Assembly: GCF_008923365.1 (NCBI RefSeq)
Contig: NZ_WBMR01000007.1
Coordinates: 40,316 to 104,315 of the forward strand
Source of the DNA: Actinomadura montaniterrae
GTDB lineage: Bacteria > Actinomycetota > Actinomycetes > Streptosporangiales > Streptosporangiaceae
Direction of reading: 5' to 3'
Length of the DNA: 64,000 nucleotides
Of this stretch, positions 47,251 to 55,336 are shown one piece after another (within the stretch, counting starts at the first letter, position 1; the number at the start of each line of letters is the position of its first letter). The position numbers and the translations under genes are program-made. The notes under the pieces were generated by a model, which ran no database searches, had not been told where the DNA came from, and worked only from the letters and a program-made list of their open reading frames with translations.

Positions 47251-50004
47251 GTGTCCGCGCCGACCGATCTGCGGCTGGAGCACCGGCCCGCGGCGCTGGG
47301 GCTGACCGAGCGGTTGCCCCGGCTGAGCTGGCGGCTGCCGTCCGGGACCCGGACGCAGCGGGCCTACCGGATCCGCGGCCGGGCGGGCGACCGGCCGTGG
47401 GACACCGGATGGGTCGCCTCGGACCGCAGCCTGTTCGTCCCCTACGGCGGCCCGCCGCTCGCGTCGCGGGAGGCCGTGCGATGCGCGGTGCGGGTCCGCA
47501 CCGACGCCGGCGCCAGCGCCTGGTCGGAGCCCGCCGCGTGGGAGATGGGCCTGCTCGATCCGGACGACTGGGCCGCCGCGTGGGTCGGGCCCGTGGAGGA
47601 CGAGGTGCCGCCGGCGGGCTTCCGGCCCGGCTACCTGCTGCGCGGCGAGTTCACGGTCGACCGCCCGGTGGTCCGGGCGCGCGTGTACGCGACGGCTTGC
47701 GGCCTGTACGAGTTGTTCCTGAACGGCGAACGGGTCGGGGACGCCGAACTCGCCCCCGGCTTCACCGCCTACCGCGACCACCTGCACGTCCAGGCGTACG
47801 ACGTGACCGCCGCGGTCCGCGTCGGCGCCAACGTGCTCGGCGCGGTCCTCAGCGACGGCTGGTTCCGCGGCAGAACCTCCTACCACCGCCTCCCCGACGG
47901 GTTCGGCGACCGCACGGCGCTGCTGCTCCAGTTGCACGCCGACCACGAGGACGGCACCTCGACGGTGGCGGGGACGGGCCCGCGCTGGCGGTCGGCGGTC
48001 GGGGCCGTCAAGGCGGCCGACTTCTTCGACGGCGTCGCCGCCGACCTCCGCGACGAGCCGGCCGGGTGGAGCGCCCCCGGTCCGGTCGCGGGCCGCTGGG
48101 CGCCGGTCGCCGTGCGCGAGCGCCCGGCGGCCCGGCTGGTCTCCTCGCCCGCTCCGCCGGTGCGGCGGCTCCAGGAACTGCGCCCGGTCGCGATCACCCG
48201 GCCGGAGCCGGGCCGGCACATCGTCGACTTCGGCCAGAACCTCGGCGGATGGGTGCGCCTCACCGACCTCGGACCGCGCGGCACGGTGCTGTCGCTGACC
48301 CATGCCGAGGCGCTCACCCCGGACGGCACCGACGTCAACACCGCCAGCGGGCAGGCCACCCTCCACTGGTACACGCCCGCGCGCGGCATCCAGACCGACC
48401 GGGTCGTCTCGGCCGGCCCGGACGGCCCGGCCTTCGAGCCGCGGCACACCCGGCACGGCTTCCGCTACCTGCGCGTCGACGGGCATCCCGGCCCGATCGC
48501 CGCCGGCGCCGTGACGGCGGTCGCGGTGAGCTCCGACCTCCCGCGCACGGGCTGGTTCCGGTGCAGCGACGCGCGCCTCGACCGGCTCCACGAGATCGCC
48601 TACTGGACCTACCGCAACCAGGCGTGCGACGTCCCGACGGCCGAGATCACCCGCGAGCTCGCCGGATGGACCGACTTCGGGTGGAACATCCGGGGCGCCC
48701 GGCTGCTGAACGACGTGTCCGGGCTGAGCGCCAAGTGGCTGGCGGACCTCGCCGCCGACCAGTGGCCGGACGGGACGGTGCGCAACTACGCGCCCGACCC
48801 CCTCGGCCCGCGCAGCCTCACCGCGCGGTTCGCCATCCCGCACGGCCAGGCGGGCTTCGGCGACGCGGCCGTGGTGGTCCCGTGGGAGACGTGGCGGGCC
48901 TACGGCGACGACGGCCTGCTGGAGCGGCAGTACCCGTCGATGACCGCGTGGGTCGACCGGGTGGCCCGGATCGCGCGGGAGCACCGGCACCCCGGCCGGC
49001 GCGCGGCGCGGCCCGTCCCGGCGCCGCACGAGGAGTTCCTCTGGGACACCGGCTACCACTTCGGGGAGCACCTCGAACCCGCGCCGCCGCAGCGCCCGGT
49101 GTCGCCACGGCGGCCGGCGTCGCTCGGCGGGAGGCGCACCACCTGGGCCACCGACCTGGACTCCTTCACCGCCGCCGTCGTCGAGGAGATGGAGGCCCGC
49201 GACCACGCGGCGTTCGCCACCGCCTACTTCCACCGGTCGGCCCGGCTGCTGTCCAGGATCGCGGGCGTCCTCGGCCGGACCGGGGACGCCGAACGGTACG
49301 GGCGCCTCGCCGACGACGTCCGCGCCGCGTGGCAGGCCGAGTTCATCACCGCCGACGGGCGGCTGGCCTGCGACACCCAGGCCACGCACCTGCGGGCGCT
49401 CGCCTACGGCCTGGTGCCCGAGGCGCTGCGGGCGCGGACCGCGGACCGGCTGGCGGAGCTGATCCGCGCCGCCGGCACGCGGCCCGGCACGGGGCTGCCG
49501 ACGACGCATCTGCTGCTGCCCGTCCTCGCCGACAACGGCCACCTCGACCTCGCCTACGAACTCCTGCTGCGCTCCGGGCCCCGGTCCTGGATGTCGGTGA
49601 TCGACAACGGCGGCACCACGTTCTGGGAGACCTGGGACGGCATCGCCCCGAACGGCGCCACGATGCTGGCGCTGAACATGCCGACGCGGGCGAGCGTCGT
49701 CGAGTTCCTGCACGGCCACGTCGCCGGCGTGCGGCTCGACCCCGAGCTGCCCGCCTACCGGCGGTTCCGGGTCGAGCCGCGGCCGGGCGGCGGCCTGACC
49801 TGGGCCGAGGTGGCGTACGACTGCCCCTACGGGCGGATCGAGGCCGGGTGGCGCGCCGAGCGCGGCCGGTTCTCGCTGGAGGTCACCGTCCCGCCCGGCA
49901 CGACGGCCGAGGTGGTGCTCCCCGACGGCTCGCGGGCGGAGGCCGGCCCCGGCGCCCACGCGTTCGCCGCGCGGGCGGCTCCCGCCGATTCAGGGGTGGC
50001 GTAG
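47251..50004 (+). CDS. GH78 alpha-L-rhamnosidase (cytoplasmic)
   Basis: A 917-residue multidomain glycoside hydrolase. N-terminal beta domains (LEHRPAALGLTERLPRLSWRLP, LNGERVGDAELAPGFTAYRDHLHVQAYDVT, DFGQNLGGWVRL) precede an (alpha/alpha)6 catalytic barrel from ~430 to ~830 and a C-terminal beta domain (FRVEPRPGGGLTWAEVAYDCPYGRIEAGW). The second catalytic glutamate segment is intact (TTFWETWDG, E793). The general-acid motif, normally P-x-R-D-E-R-x-GWT, is altered to PTAEITRELAGWT (462-474), though E469 aligns with the acid. No signal peptide, so it would act on imported substrate. GTG at 47251 follows AAAGGGGG. Upstream of and in line with the second importer. Confidence 0.83.
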   Translation: MSAPTDLRLEHRPAALGLTERLPRLSWRLPSGTRTQRAYRIRGRAGDRPWDTGWVASDRSLFVPYGGPPLASREAVRCAVRVRTDAGASAWSEPAAWEMGLLDPDDWAAAWVGPVEDEVPPAGFRPGYLLRGEFTVDRPVVRARVYATACGLYELFLNGERVGDAELAPGFTAYRDHLHVQAYDVTAAVRVGANVLGAVLSDGWFRGRTSYHRLPDGFGDRTALLLQLHADHEDGTSTVAGTGPRWRSAVGAVKAADFFDGVAADLRDEPAGWSAPGPVAGRWAPVAVRERPAARLVSSPAPPVRRLQELRPVAITRPEPGRHIVDFGQNLGGWVRLTDLGPRGTVLSLTHAEALTPDGTDVNTASGQATLHWYTPARGIQTDRVVSAGPDGPAFEPRHTRHGFRYLRVDGHPGPIAAGAVTAVAVSSDLPRTGWFRCSDARLDRLHEIAYWTYRNQACDVPTAEITRELAGWTDFGWNIRGARLLNDVSGLSAKWLADLAADQWPDGTVRNYAPDPLGPRSLTARFAIPHGQAGFGDAAVVVPWETWRAYGDDGLLERQYPSMTAWVDRVARIAREHRHPGRRAARPVPAPHEEFLWDTGYHFGEHLEPAPPQRPVSPRRPASLGGRRTTWATDLDSFTAAVVEEMEARDHAAFATAYFHRSARLLSRIAGVLGRTGDAERYGRLADDVRAAWQAEFITADGRLACDTQATHLRALAYGLVPEALRARTADRLAELIRAAGTRPGTGLPTTHLLLPVLADNGHLDLAYELLLRSGPRSWMSVIDNGGTTFWETWDGIAPNGATMLALNMPTRASVVEFLHGHVAGVRLDPELPAYRRFRVEPRPGGGLTWAEVAYDCPYGRIEAGWRAERGRFSLEVTVPPGTTAEVVLPDGSRAEAGPGAHAFAARAAPADSGVA

Positions 50005-50010
50005 GGGGCC

Positions 50011-50043
50011 GCGGAAGGGGTTCCGCATCTGCCGTTCACGGCA
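50011..50043 (+). terminator. Two adjacent hairpins between rhamnosidase and ABC operon
   Basis: GCGGAA-GGGG-TTCCGC (50011-50026) and TGCCGT-TC-ACGGCA (50030-50043) follow the rhamnosidase stop by six bases. They could end or attenuate transcription into the ABC genes, which start 55 bases later. Confidence 0.5.
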
Positions 50044-50098
50044 GCCTGGGCATGGATCGGAATCGCCGGACCGCCGGCGGGGAAAGGGCTTCGAATCG

Positions 50099-51073
50099 AT
50101 GGCGCGGTTTCTGGGCGGACGAGTGCTCCAGGGTCTGTTCGTGCTCTGGGCGGCGTACACGCTCTCGTTCGCCGTTCTGTACGCGCTGCCGAGCGACCCG
50201 GCCGCGATCGCCGCCGGCGCGAACAACAGCGTCACGCCGGAGCAGCTCGCTCAGCTCCGGCATGAGATGGGCCTCGACCGCCCGCTGATGGAGCAGTACC
50301 TGACCAAACTGGGCGGGGCGCTGCACGGGGACCTCGGACGCTCGCTGCAGTCCGGCGAGCCGGTGACGTCCCTGATCGGGCGGGCGCTCCCGCCGACGCT
50401 CGCGGTGGCGGGGGCGGGGCTCGTCCTCGGGGTGCTCCTCGGGACGGGGCTGGCGGTGCTGGCGACCGTGACCGGCTCCCGCCGCCTCCGGCGGACGCTG
50501 CTGAGCCTGCCGCCCCTCGGCGTCGCGATCCCGGCCTTCGTCATCGGGCTGCTCCTGCTGCAGTGGCTCTCCTTCACCTGGAACGTCTTCCCCGCCATCG
50601 GGGAGGGCGGCCTGCGCGGGCTGGTGCTGCCCGCCGTCACCATCGCCGTCCAGCCCGCTGCGCTCATCGGGCAGGTGCTGGCGAAGAGCATGGGCGACGA
50701 GCTCGGCAAGGACTACGTGGCCGTCGCCCGCGCCAAGGGCGCGGGGCCGCTGCGGGTGAACGTCCGGCACGTGCTGCGCAACGCCGCGCTGCCCGCCCTG
50801 ACGCTCGCGGGGCTGCTCGTCGGCGGGCTGCTCACCGGCGCGATCGTGGTCGAGGCGGTGTTCTCCCGCAACGGCCTCGGCCAGGTCACCCAGGGCGCGG
50901 TGGCCGCCGAGGACCTGCCCGTCGTGCAGGGCGTGGTGCTGCTGGGCGCGCTGGTGTTCGTCACCGTCAACCTCGCTGTCGACCTGCTCTACCAGGTCCT
51001 CGATCCGCGGCTCGCGGTCGCGCGGCGCCCCGCCGGGCGCTTCGCCCTGCCCGGACTCGCGGGGCGGGGGTGA
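50099..51073 (+). CDS. ABC transporter permease, DppB type (second importer)
   Basis: A 324-residue permease. The first helix (LQGLFVLWAAYTLSFAVLYALP) precedes the external loop (MGLDRPLMEQYLTKLGGALHGDLGRSLQSGEPV), with five more helices and the coupling loop DYVAVARAKGAGPLRVNVRHVLRN. The short Dpp-type architecture agrees with peptide/nickel importers. Its stop overlaps the next start (GTGA). Confidence 0.86.
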   Translation: MARFLGGRVLQGLFVLWAAYTLSFAVLYALPSDPAAIAAGANNSVTPEQLAQLRHEMGLDRPLMEQYLTKLGGALHGDLGRSLQSGEPVTSLIGRALPPTLAVAGAGLVLGVLLGTGLAVLATVTGSRRLRRTLLSLPPLGVAIPAFVIGLLLLQWLSFTWNVFPAIGEGGLRGLVLPAVTIAVQPAALIGQVLAKSMGDELGKDYVAVARAKGAGPLRVNVRHVLRNAALPALTLAGLLVGGLLTGAIVVEAVFSRNGLGQVTQGAVAAEDLPVVQGVVLLGALVFVTVNLAVDLLYQVLDPRLAVARRPAGRFALPGLAGRG

Positions 51074-51984
51074 GCGGGATGTCGGTCACCGACGTCGCGC
51101 TGCCGGCCGGCGAGCGGTTCCCGGAGCCGGGTCCCGCGCCGCGGACCGTGGGCGCCCTGCTGCGCTCGCTGGCGCACCTGCTGCGCGACCCCGGCCTCGC
51201 CCTGGCTCTCCTCTGGGTCGGCCTCGTCGTGGTCGCGGCCGTCGCGCCGGCGCTGCTCGCCCCCGGCGACCCGCTGGCCGTCGACACCGCCGCGCACCTG
51301 CACGCACCCTCGCCGGGCCATCCGTTCGGCACCGACCGGCTCGGCCGCGACCTGTTCGCCGAGACCGTCCACGGGACCGGCCGGACGCTGCCGGCGGCGG
51401 CGCTCGCCACGGCGATCGGCCTCGGCGCGGGCACGGTCCTCGGCCTGCTGGCCGGGTTCCTGCGCGGCGCGGCCGACCTGGTGATCATGCGCCTGGTCGA
51501 CGTGCTGCTCGCGATCCCCGGGCTGCTGCTGGCGCTGATGCTGGTCTCGGTGCTCGGCAGGGGCGACACGGTCGACGTCGGGATCGCCATCGGCGTGGCC
51601 GCCGTCGCCGGCACCGCGCGGGTGATGCGCGCCGAGGTGCTGCGCGTCTCCGAGAGCGGGTTCGTGGAGGCCGCCCGGACCGGCGGGGCGCGGTGGACGC
51701 GCGTCATCCTCCGCCACGTGCTGCCGAACTCGATGGGCCCGGTGTGGGTGCTCACCCTGCTGCTGTTCGGCGAGGCGATCCTCGGCGTGACCACGCTCAG
51801 CTTCCTGGGGTTCGGCGCCCAGCCGCCGACGCCGGAATGGGGCTCGCTCGTCTCCTCCGGGCGCGACTTCCTCGGCAGCGCCTGGTGGCTGTCCATCCTG
51901 CCGGGGACGGTCGTCGCGCTGACCGTCCTGGCCGCCAACCGGGTGTCGCGCGCCTTCGACGGTGAAAGGACGGAACGACGATGA
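51070..51984 (+). CDS. ABC transporter permease, DppC type (second importer)
   Basis: A 304-residue permease with a cytosolic N-terminus, the signature FGTDRLGRDLFAETVHGTGRTL, coupling loop GFVEAARTGGARWTRVILRHVLPN, and the end SFLGFGAQPPTPEWGSLVSSG. The GTG at 51070 overlaps the preceding stop; an ATG at 51079 in the same frame is a possible alternative with a clearer GGGGG before it. Paired with the DppB-type protein as the channel of the second importer. Confidence 0.86.
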   Translation: MSGMSVTDVALPAGERFPEPGPAPRTVGALLRSLAHLLRDPGLALALLWVGLVVVAAVAPALLAPGDPLAVDTAAHLHAPSPGHPFGTDRLGRDLFAETVHGTGRTLPAAALATAIGLGAGTVLGLLAGFLRGAADLVIMRLVDVLLAIPGLLLALMLVSVLGRGDTVDVGIAIGVAAVAGTARVMRAEVLRVSESGFVEAARTGGARWTRVILRHVLPNSMGPVWVLTLLLFGEAILGVTTLSFLGFGAQPPTPEWGSLVSSGRDFLGSAWWLSILPGTVVALTVLAANRVSRAFDGERTERR

Positions 51985-53663
51985 GCCCGCGTCTCCTGGA
52001 GGTCGAGGACCTGGCGGTCCACTACCGCGCGCGCCGCGGACCCGTCCGCGCGGTCGAGGCGGCGAGCTTCGCGGTGGGGGAGGGCGAGACGGTCGCGATC
52101 GTCGGCGAGTCCGGGTCGGGCAAGTCCACCACGGCCTACGCGCTGCTCGGCCTGCTCCCGAAGTCGGCCCGCGTCATCCGCGGGCGCATCGGCTTCGACG
52201 GCCGTGACCTCGCTGGACTGCCCGAACGCCGCTGGCGCGAGGTGCGCGGCCGGGAGATCGCGCTCATCCCGCAGGACCCCGGCACCTCGCTGAACCCGGT
52301 GCAGCGGATCGGCGCGCAGGTCGCCGAGGCGCTGCGGCTGTCGGGAGGCGCGGACCGGCGCACCGCCCGCGCCCGCACGCTGGAGCTGCTCGCCGACGCC
52401 GGGCTCCCCGACCCCGCGGTCCAGGCGCGGCAGTACCCGTCGCAGCTGTCCGGCGGCATGCGGCAGCGCGCCCTCATCGCGATCGCCATCGCGGCGCGCC
52501 CCCGGCTCATCGTGGCCGACGAGCCGACGAGCGCGCTCGACGTCACGGTGCAGCGCCGCATCCTCGACCACATCGGCGCGCTGGTCCGCGAGTCGGGCAC
52601 CGGCCTGCTGCTGATCACCCACGACCTCGGCGTCGCGGCCGAGCGCGCCGACCGCGTCCTGGTGATGCGCTCCGGCGCGATCGTGGAGCAGGGCACGGCC
52701 GGCGAGGTGCTGTCGGACCCCCGCGACCCCTACACCCGGTCCCTGATCGACGCCGCGCCCGGCCTCGCCAAGACACCGCGCCCGCACCGGGTACGGCTGA
52801 CCGCGGTCCCCGGTGGCGCTCCCGGCGACCCGTTCGCCGAGCCGCGCCCCGCCCGCCCACCGGAGACGGGCGGCGGGCCGGACGTGCCCGTTCTGCGTGT
52901 CGAGGAGCTGGTCAAGGAGTTCCGGCTGCCCCGCGCCGCCGGCCGCGCCACCGCGATCCGGGCCGTCGACGGCGTGAGCTTCACGATCCCCCGGGGGCGG
53001 ACCTACGGGCTGGTCGGCGAGTCGGGATCGGGAAAGTCCACCACGGCGCGGCTGATCCTCCGGCTGGCCGACCCGACCGGCGGGCGCGTGCTCCTCGGCG
53101 AGGAGGACATCACCGGGACGCGGGGCGCCGCGCAGCGCCTGCTGCGGCGCCGGATGCAGATCGTCCAGCAGAACCCGTTCGCGTCGCTGGACCCGCGGCG
53201 GTCGGTCGAGCAGATCGTCACCGACCCGCTGACGTCGTTCGGGCTGGGCTCGCGGGCGCAGCGCCGCGCCCGCGCCAGGGAGCTGGTGGATCTCGTCGCG
53301 CTGCCGGCCTCGGTGCTGGGACGCCGGCCGGCCGAGCTGTCCGGCGGGCAGCGCCAGCGCGTCGCGATCGCGCGGGCGCTCGTGCTCAACCCCGAGCTCG
53401 TCGTGTGCGACGAACCGGTGTCCGCGCTGGACGTCTCCGTGCAGGCCCAGATCCTCGACCTGCTCGCGGCGCTCCAGGCCGGGCTCGGGGTGAGCTACCT
53501 GTTCATCTCCCACGATCTGGCGGTGGTCCGGCACATCGCGGACGAGGTGGGCGTGCTGCACCGGGGCCGGCTCGTCGAGTCCGGCCCCACCGAGGAGATC
53601 TTCGCCGCGGCACGGCACGGCCACACGCGGGAGTTGCTCGACGCCATCCCCGGCCGCCGCTGA
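51981..53663 (+). CDS. Fused dipeptide-type ABC ATPase (second importer)
   Basis: A 560-residue double ATPase. Walker A GESGSGKS is at 42-49 and 346-353, the signature motifs are LSGGMRQRALIAIAIA and LSGGQRQRVAIARALV, and the Walker B segments are LIVADEPTSALD and LVVCDEPVSALD. A Pro/Gly-rich linker joins the halves. ATGA overlap with the DppC gene. Same fused arrangement as the first importer but only moderately similar, so the two systems probably took up different ligands long before this locus formed. Confidence 0.88.
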   Translation: MSPRLLEVEDLAVHYRARRGPVRAVEAASFAVGEGETVAIVGESGSGKSTTAYALLGLLPKSARVIRGRIGFDGRDLAGLPERRWREVRGREIALIPQDPGTSLNPVQRIGAQVAEALRLSGGADRRTARARTLELLADAGLPDPAVQARQYPSQLSGGMRQRALIAIAIAARPRLIVADEPTSALDVTVQRRILDHIGALVRESGTGLLLITHDLGVAAERADRVLVMRSGAIVEQGTAGEVLSDPRDPYTRSLIDAAPGLAKTPRPHRVRLTAVPGGAPGDPFAEPRPARPPETGGGPDVPVLRVEELVKEFRLPRAAGRATAIRAVDGVSFTIPRGRTYGLVGESGSGKSTTARLILRLADPTGGRVLLGEEDITGTRGAAQRLLRRRMQIVQQNPFASLDPRRSVEQIVTDPLTSFGLGSRAQRRARARELVDLVALPASVLGRRPAELSGGQRQRVAIARALVLNPELVVCDEPVSALDVSVQAQILDLLAALQAGLGVSYLFISHDLAVVRHIADEVGVLHRGRLVESGPTEEIFAAARHGHTRELLDAIPGRR

Positions 53664-53698
53664 CGCGGCCGGCCATCACGACAAGGAGAACCCGGACC

Positions 53699-55336
53699 GT
53701 GTTCCAGATAAAAACGGTCGGAATATTCAAGATAACGCCGGCCGCCGCGGCCGCGGCGCTGCTGCTGGCCGCGTGCGGCGGCGGCTCGTCGGACGGGGGC
53801 TCCAAGGCGGACGGTCCTCCGAAGGCGGGCGGCACCCTCACCGTCGCGCTCGCCGGCGACCCGGTCAGCATCGACCCGCGCGCCGTCACGCCGCTCGTCC
53901 GGGAGGTCTCGCGCCCCATCGTCGACTCGCTGCTCGCGCTCGACCCGGCCACCAAGAAGCCCGTCCCCTGGCTCGCCGAGTCCTTCAAGGCCAACGCCGA
54001 CGCCACCGAGTTCACCTTCAAGCTGCGCAGCGGTGTCACCTTCTCCGACGGCACGCCGCTGACCGCGAAGATCGTCAAGGACAACTTCGACGACGTCATC
54101 GCCAACAAGGCCAAGGCCGCGGGCTCCACGTCCGTCTCGCTGCTGGAGCAGGGCGGCTACAAGGGCACCGACGCGCCCGACGACCACACGGTCGTCCAGC
54201 ACTTCGCCAAGCCGTACCCGACGTGGCCGCTCTGGGCGGCGGGCACCGCCTTCGGCATCCTCGCCCCGAAGACGCTCGCGCTGCCGGTCGCCGACCGCTT
54301 CGACAAGATCATCGGGACGGGGCCGTTCGTGCTCCAGTCGTACACGCGGAACAGCCAGGTGGTGCTCACGAAGCGCAAGGGCTACGCCTGGGGCCCGCAG
54401 ACCGCCAAGCACGACGGGGACGCCTACCTAGACAAGGTCGTCTACAAGGTGATCACCGAACCGAGCGTCCGCACCGGCGCGCTGAAGACCGGCCAGGTGC
54501 AGCTCGCCGGCGCGCTCAACCCCTCCGACATCGCGCCGGTCCGCAAGGCCGGGTTCTCCATCGTCGCGCAGCGCAACCCACGGCTCGCCGAGGGCCTGGT
54601 AGTGACCGGAGCCGACCGCGCGCCGCTGGACGACGCGGCCGTCCGGCAGGCGCTGGTAAAGGCCGTCGACACCGGGCAGATCCGCGACACGCTGCTCACC
54701 CCCGAATGGGGCGTGCCCAACAGCGTCGTCACCGGCGCGGTCGTCGGCCACGCCGACGAGAGCGCGCTCCTCAAGCCGGACCAGAAGGCCGCGGCGGCGC
54801 TCCTGGACAAGGCCGGCTGGGTGCCCGGCGGTGACGGCATCCGGGCCAAGGGAGGCAAGCGCCTCACCCTGTCCCTCGGCTGGCTCGACCGCGGCAACCC
54901 GTGGGACCAGCCGCTCGTCGAGCTCGTCACCGCCCAGTACAAGAAGATCGGCGTGGAGCTGAAACCGCAGCTCGCGACCGCGGCCCAGTCGGTGGAGGCG
55001 CTGAAGGCGCACAAGTGGGACCTCTTCCTGTCCGGCGTCGCCGGCGGCCTGGACGCCGGGGTCAGCCTGCTCGGCACGTTCAGCACCGCGCCGCCGAACT
55101 TCTACAACGTCCAGGACGCCCCGCTGCAGCCGCTCCTGGCGAAGCAGGCGACCACCACCGACGAGGCCGCCCGCGCCAAGATCCTGGCCGACGCCCAGCA
55201 GCGCATCATCTCCCAGGGGCTGTACACGCCGCTGGTGGAGGACACCGCCGTGGTCGCGGTCGGCAAGAAGGTGCACGGCTTCGCCCTCGACGCCGACTCC
55301 CGGCTGCCCACCCTGCAGGACGTCTGGCTGTCGTGA
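53699..55336 (+). CDS. Opp/Dpp-type ABC substrate-binding lipoprotein (second importer)
   Basis: A 545-residue cluster-C binding protein. A short signal peptide ends in the lipobox LLLAAC with the modified cysteine at C26. The mature protein starts GGGSSDGG and continues AGGTLTVALAGDPVSIDPR, EFTFKLRSGVTFSDGTPLTAKIV and GTGPFVLQSYTRNSQVVLTKRKGY. The GTG at 53699 follows AAGGAGA. The bases encoding its first residues (IKTVG) are nearly the same as those just upstream of the other binding-protein gene at 27422. Its stop overlaps HyuA (GTGA), linking uptake to the hydrolase. Confidence 0.85.
   Translation: MFQIKTVGIFKITPAAAAAALLLAACGGGSSDGGSKADGPPKAGGTLTVALAGDPVSIDPRAVTPLVREVSRPIVDSLLALDPATKKPVPWLAESFKANADATEFTFKLRSGVTFSDGTPLTAKIVKDNFDDVIANKAKAAGSTSVSLLEQGGYKGTDAPDDHTVVQHFAKPYPTWPLWAAGTAFGILAPKTLALPVADRFDKIIGTGPFVLQSYTRNSQVVLTKRKGYAWGPQTAKHDGDAYLDKVVYKVITEPSVRTGALKTGQVQLAGALNPSDIAPVRKAGFSIVAQRNPRLAEGLVVTGADRAPLDDAAVRQALVKAVDTGQIRDTLLTPEWGVPNSVVTGAVVGHADESALLKPDQKAAAALLDKAGWVPGGDGIRAKGGKRLTLSLGWLDRGNPWDQPLVELVTAQYKKIGVELKPQLATAAQSVEALKAHKWDLFLSGVAGGLDAGVSLLGTFSTAPPNFYNVQDAPLQPLLAKQATTTDEAARAKILADAQQRIISQGLYTPLVEDTAVVAVGKKVHGFALDADSRLPTLQDVWLS

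Noticed and set aside
46030..49959. Very long minus-strand frame joining the luciferase-like gene to ~2.9 kb antisense of the rhamnosidase
   Set aside because: Only the part up to about 47064 resembles a protein family; the rest is a shadow of the GH78 gene.
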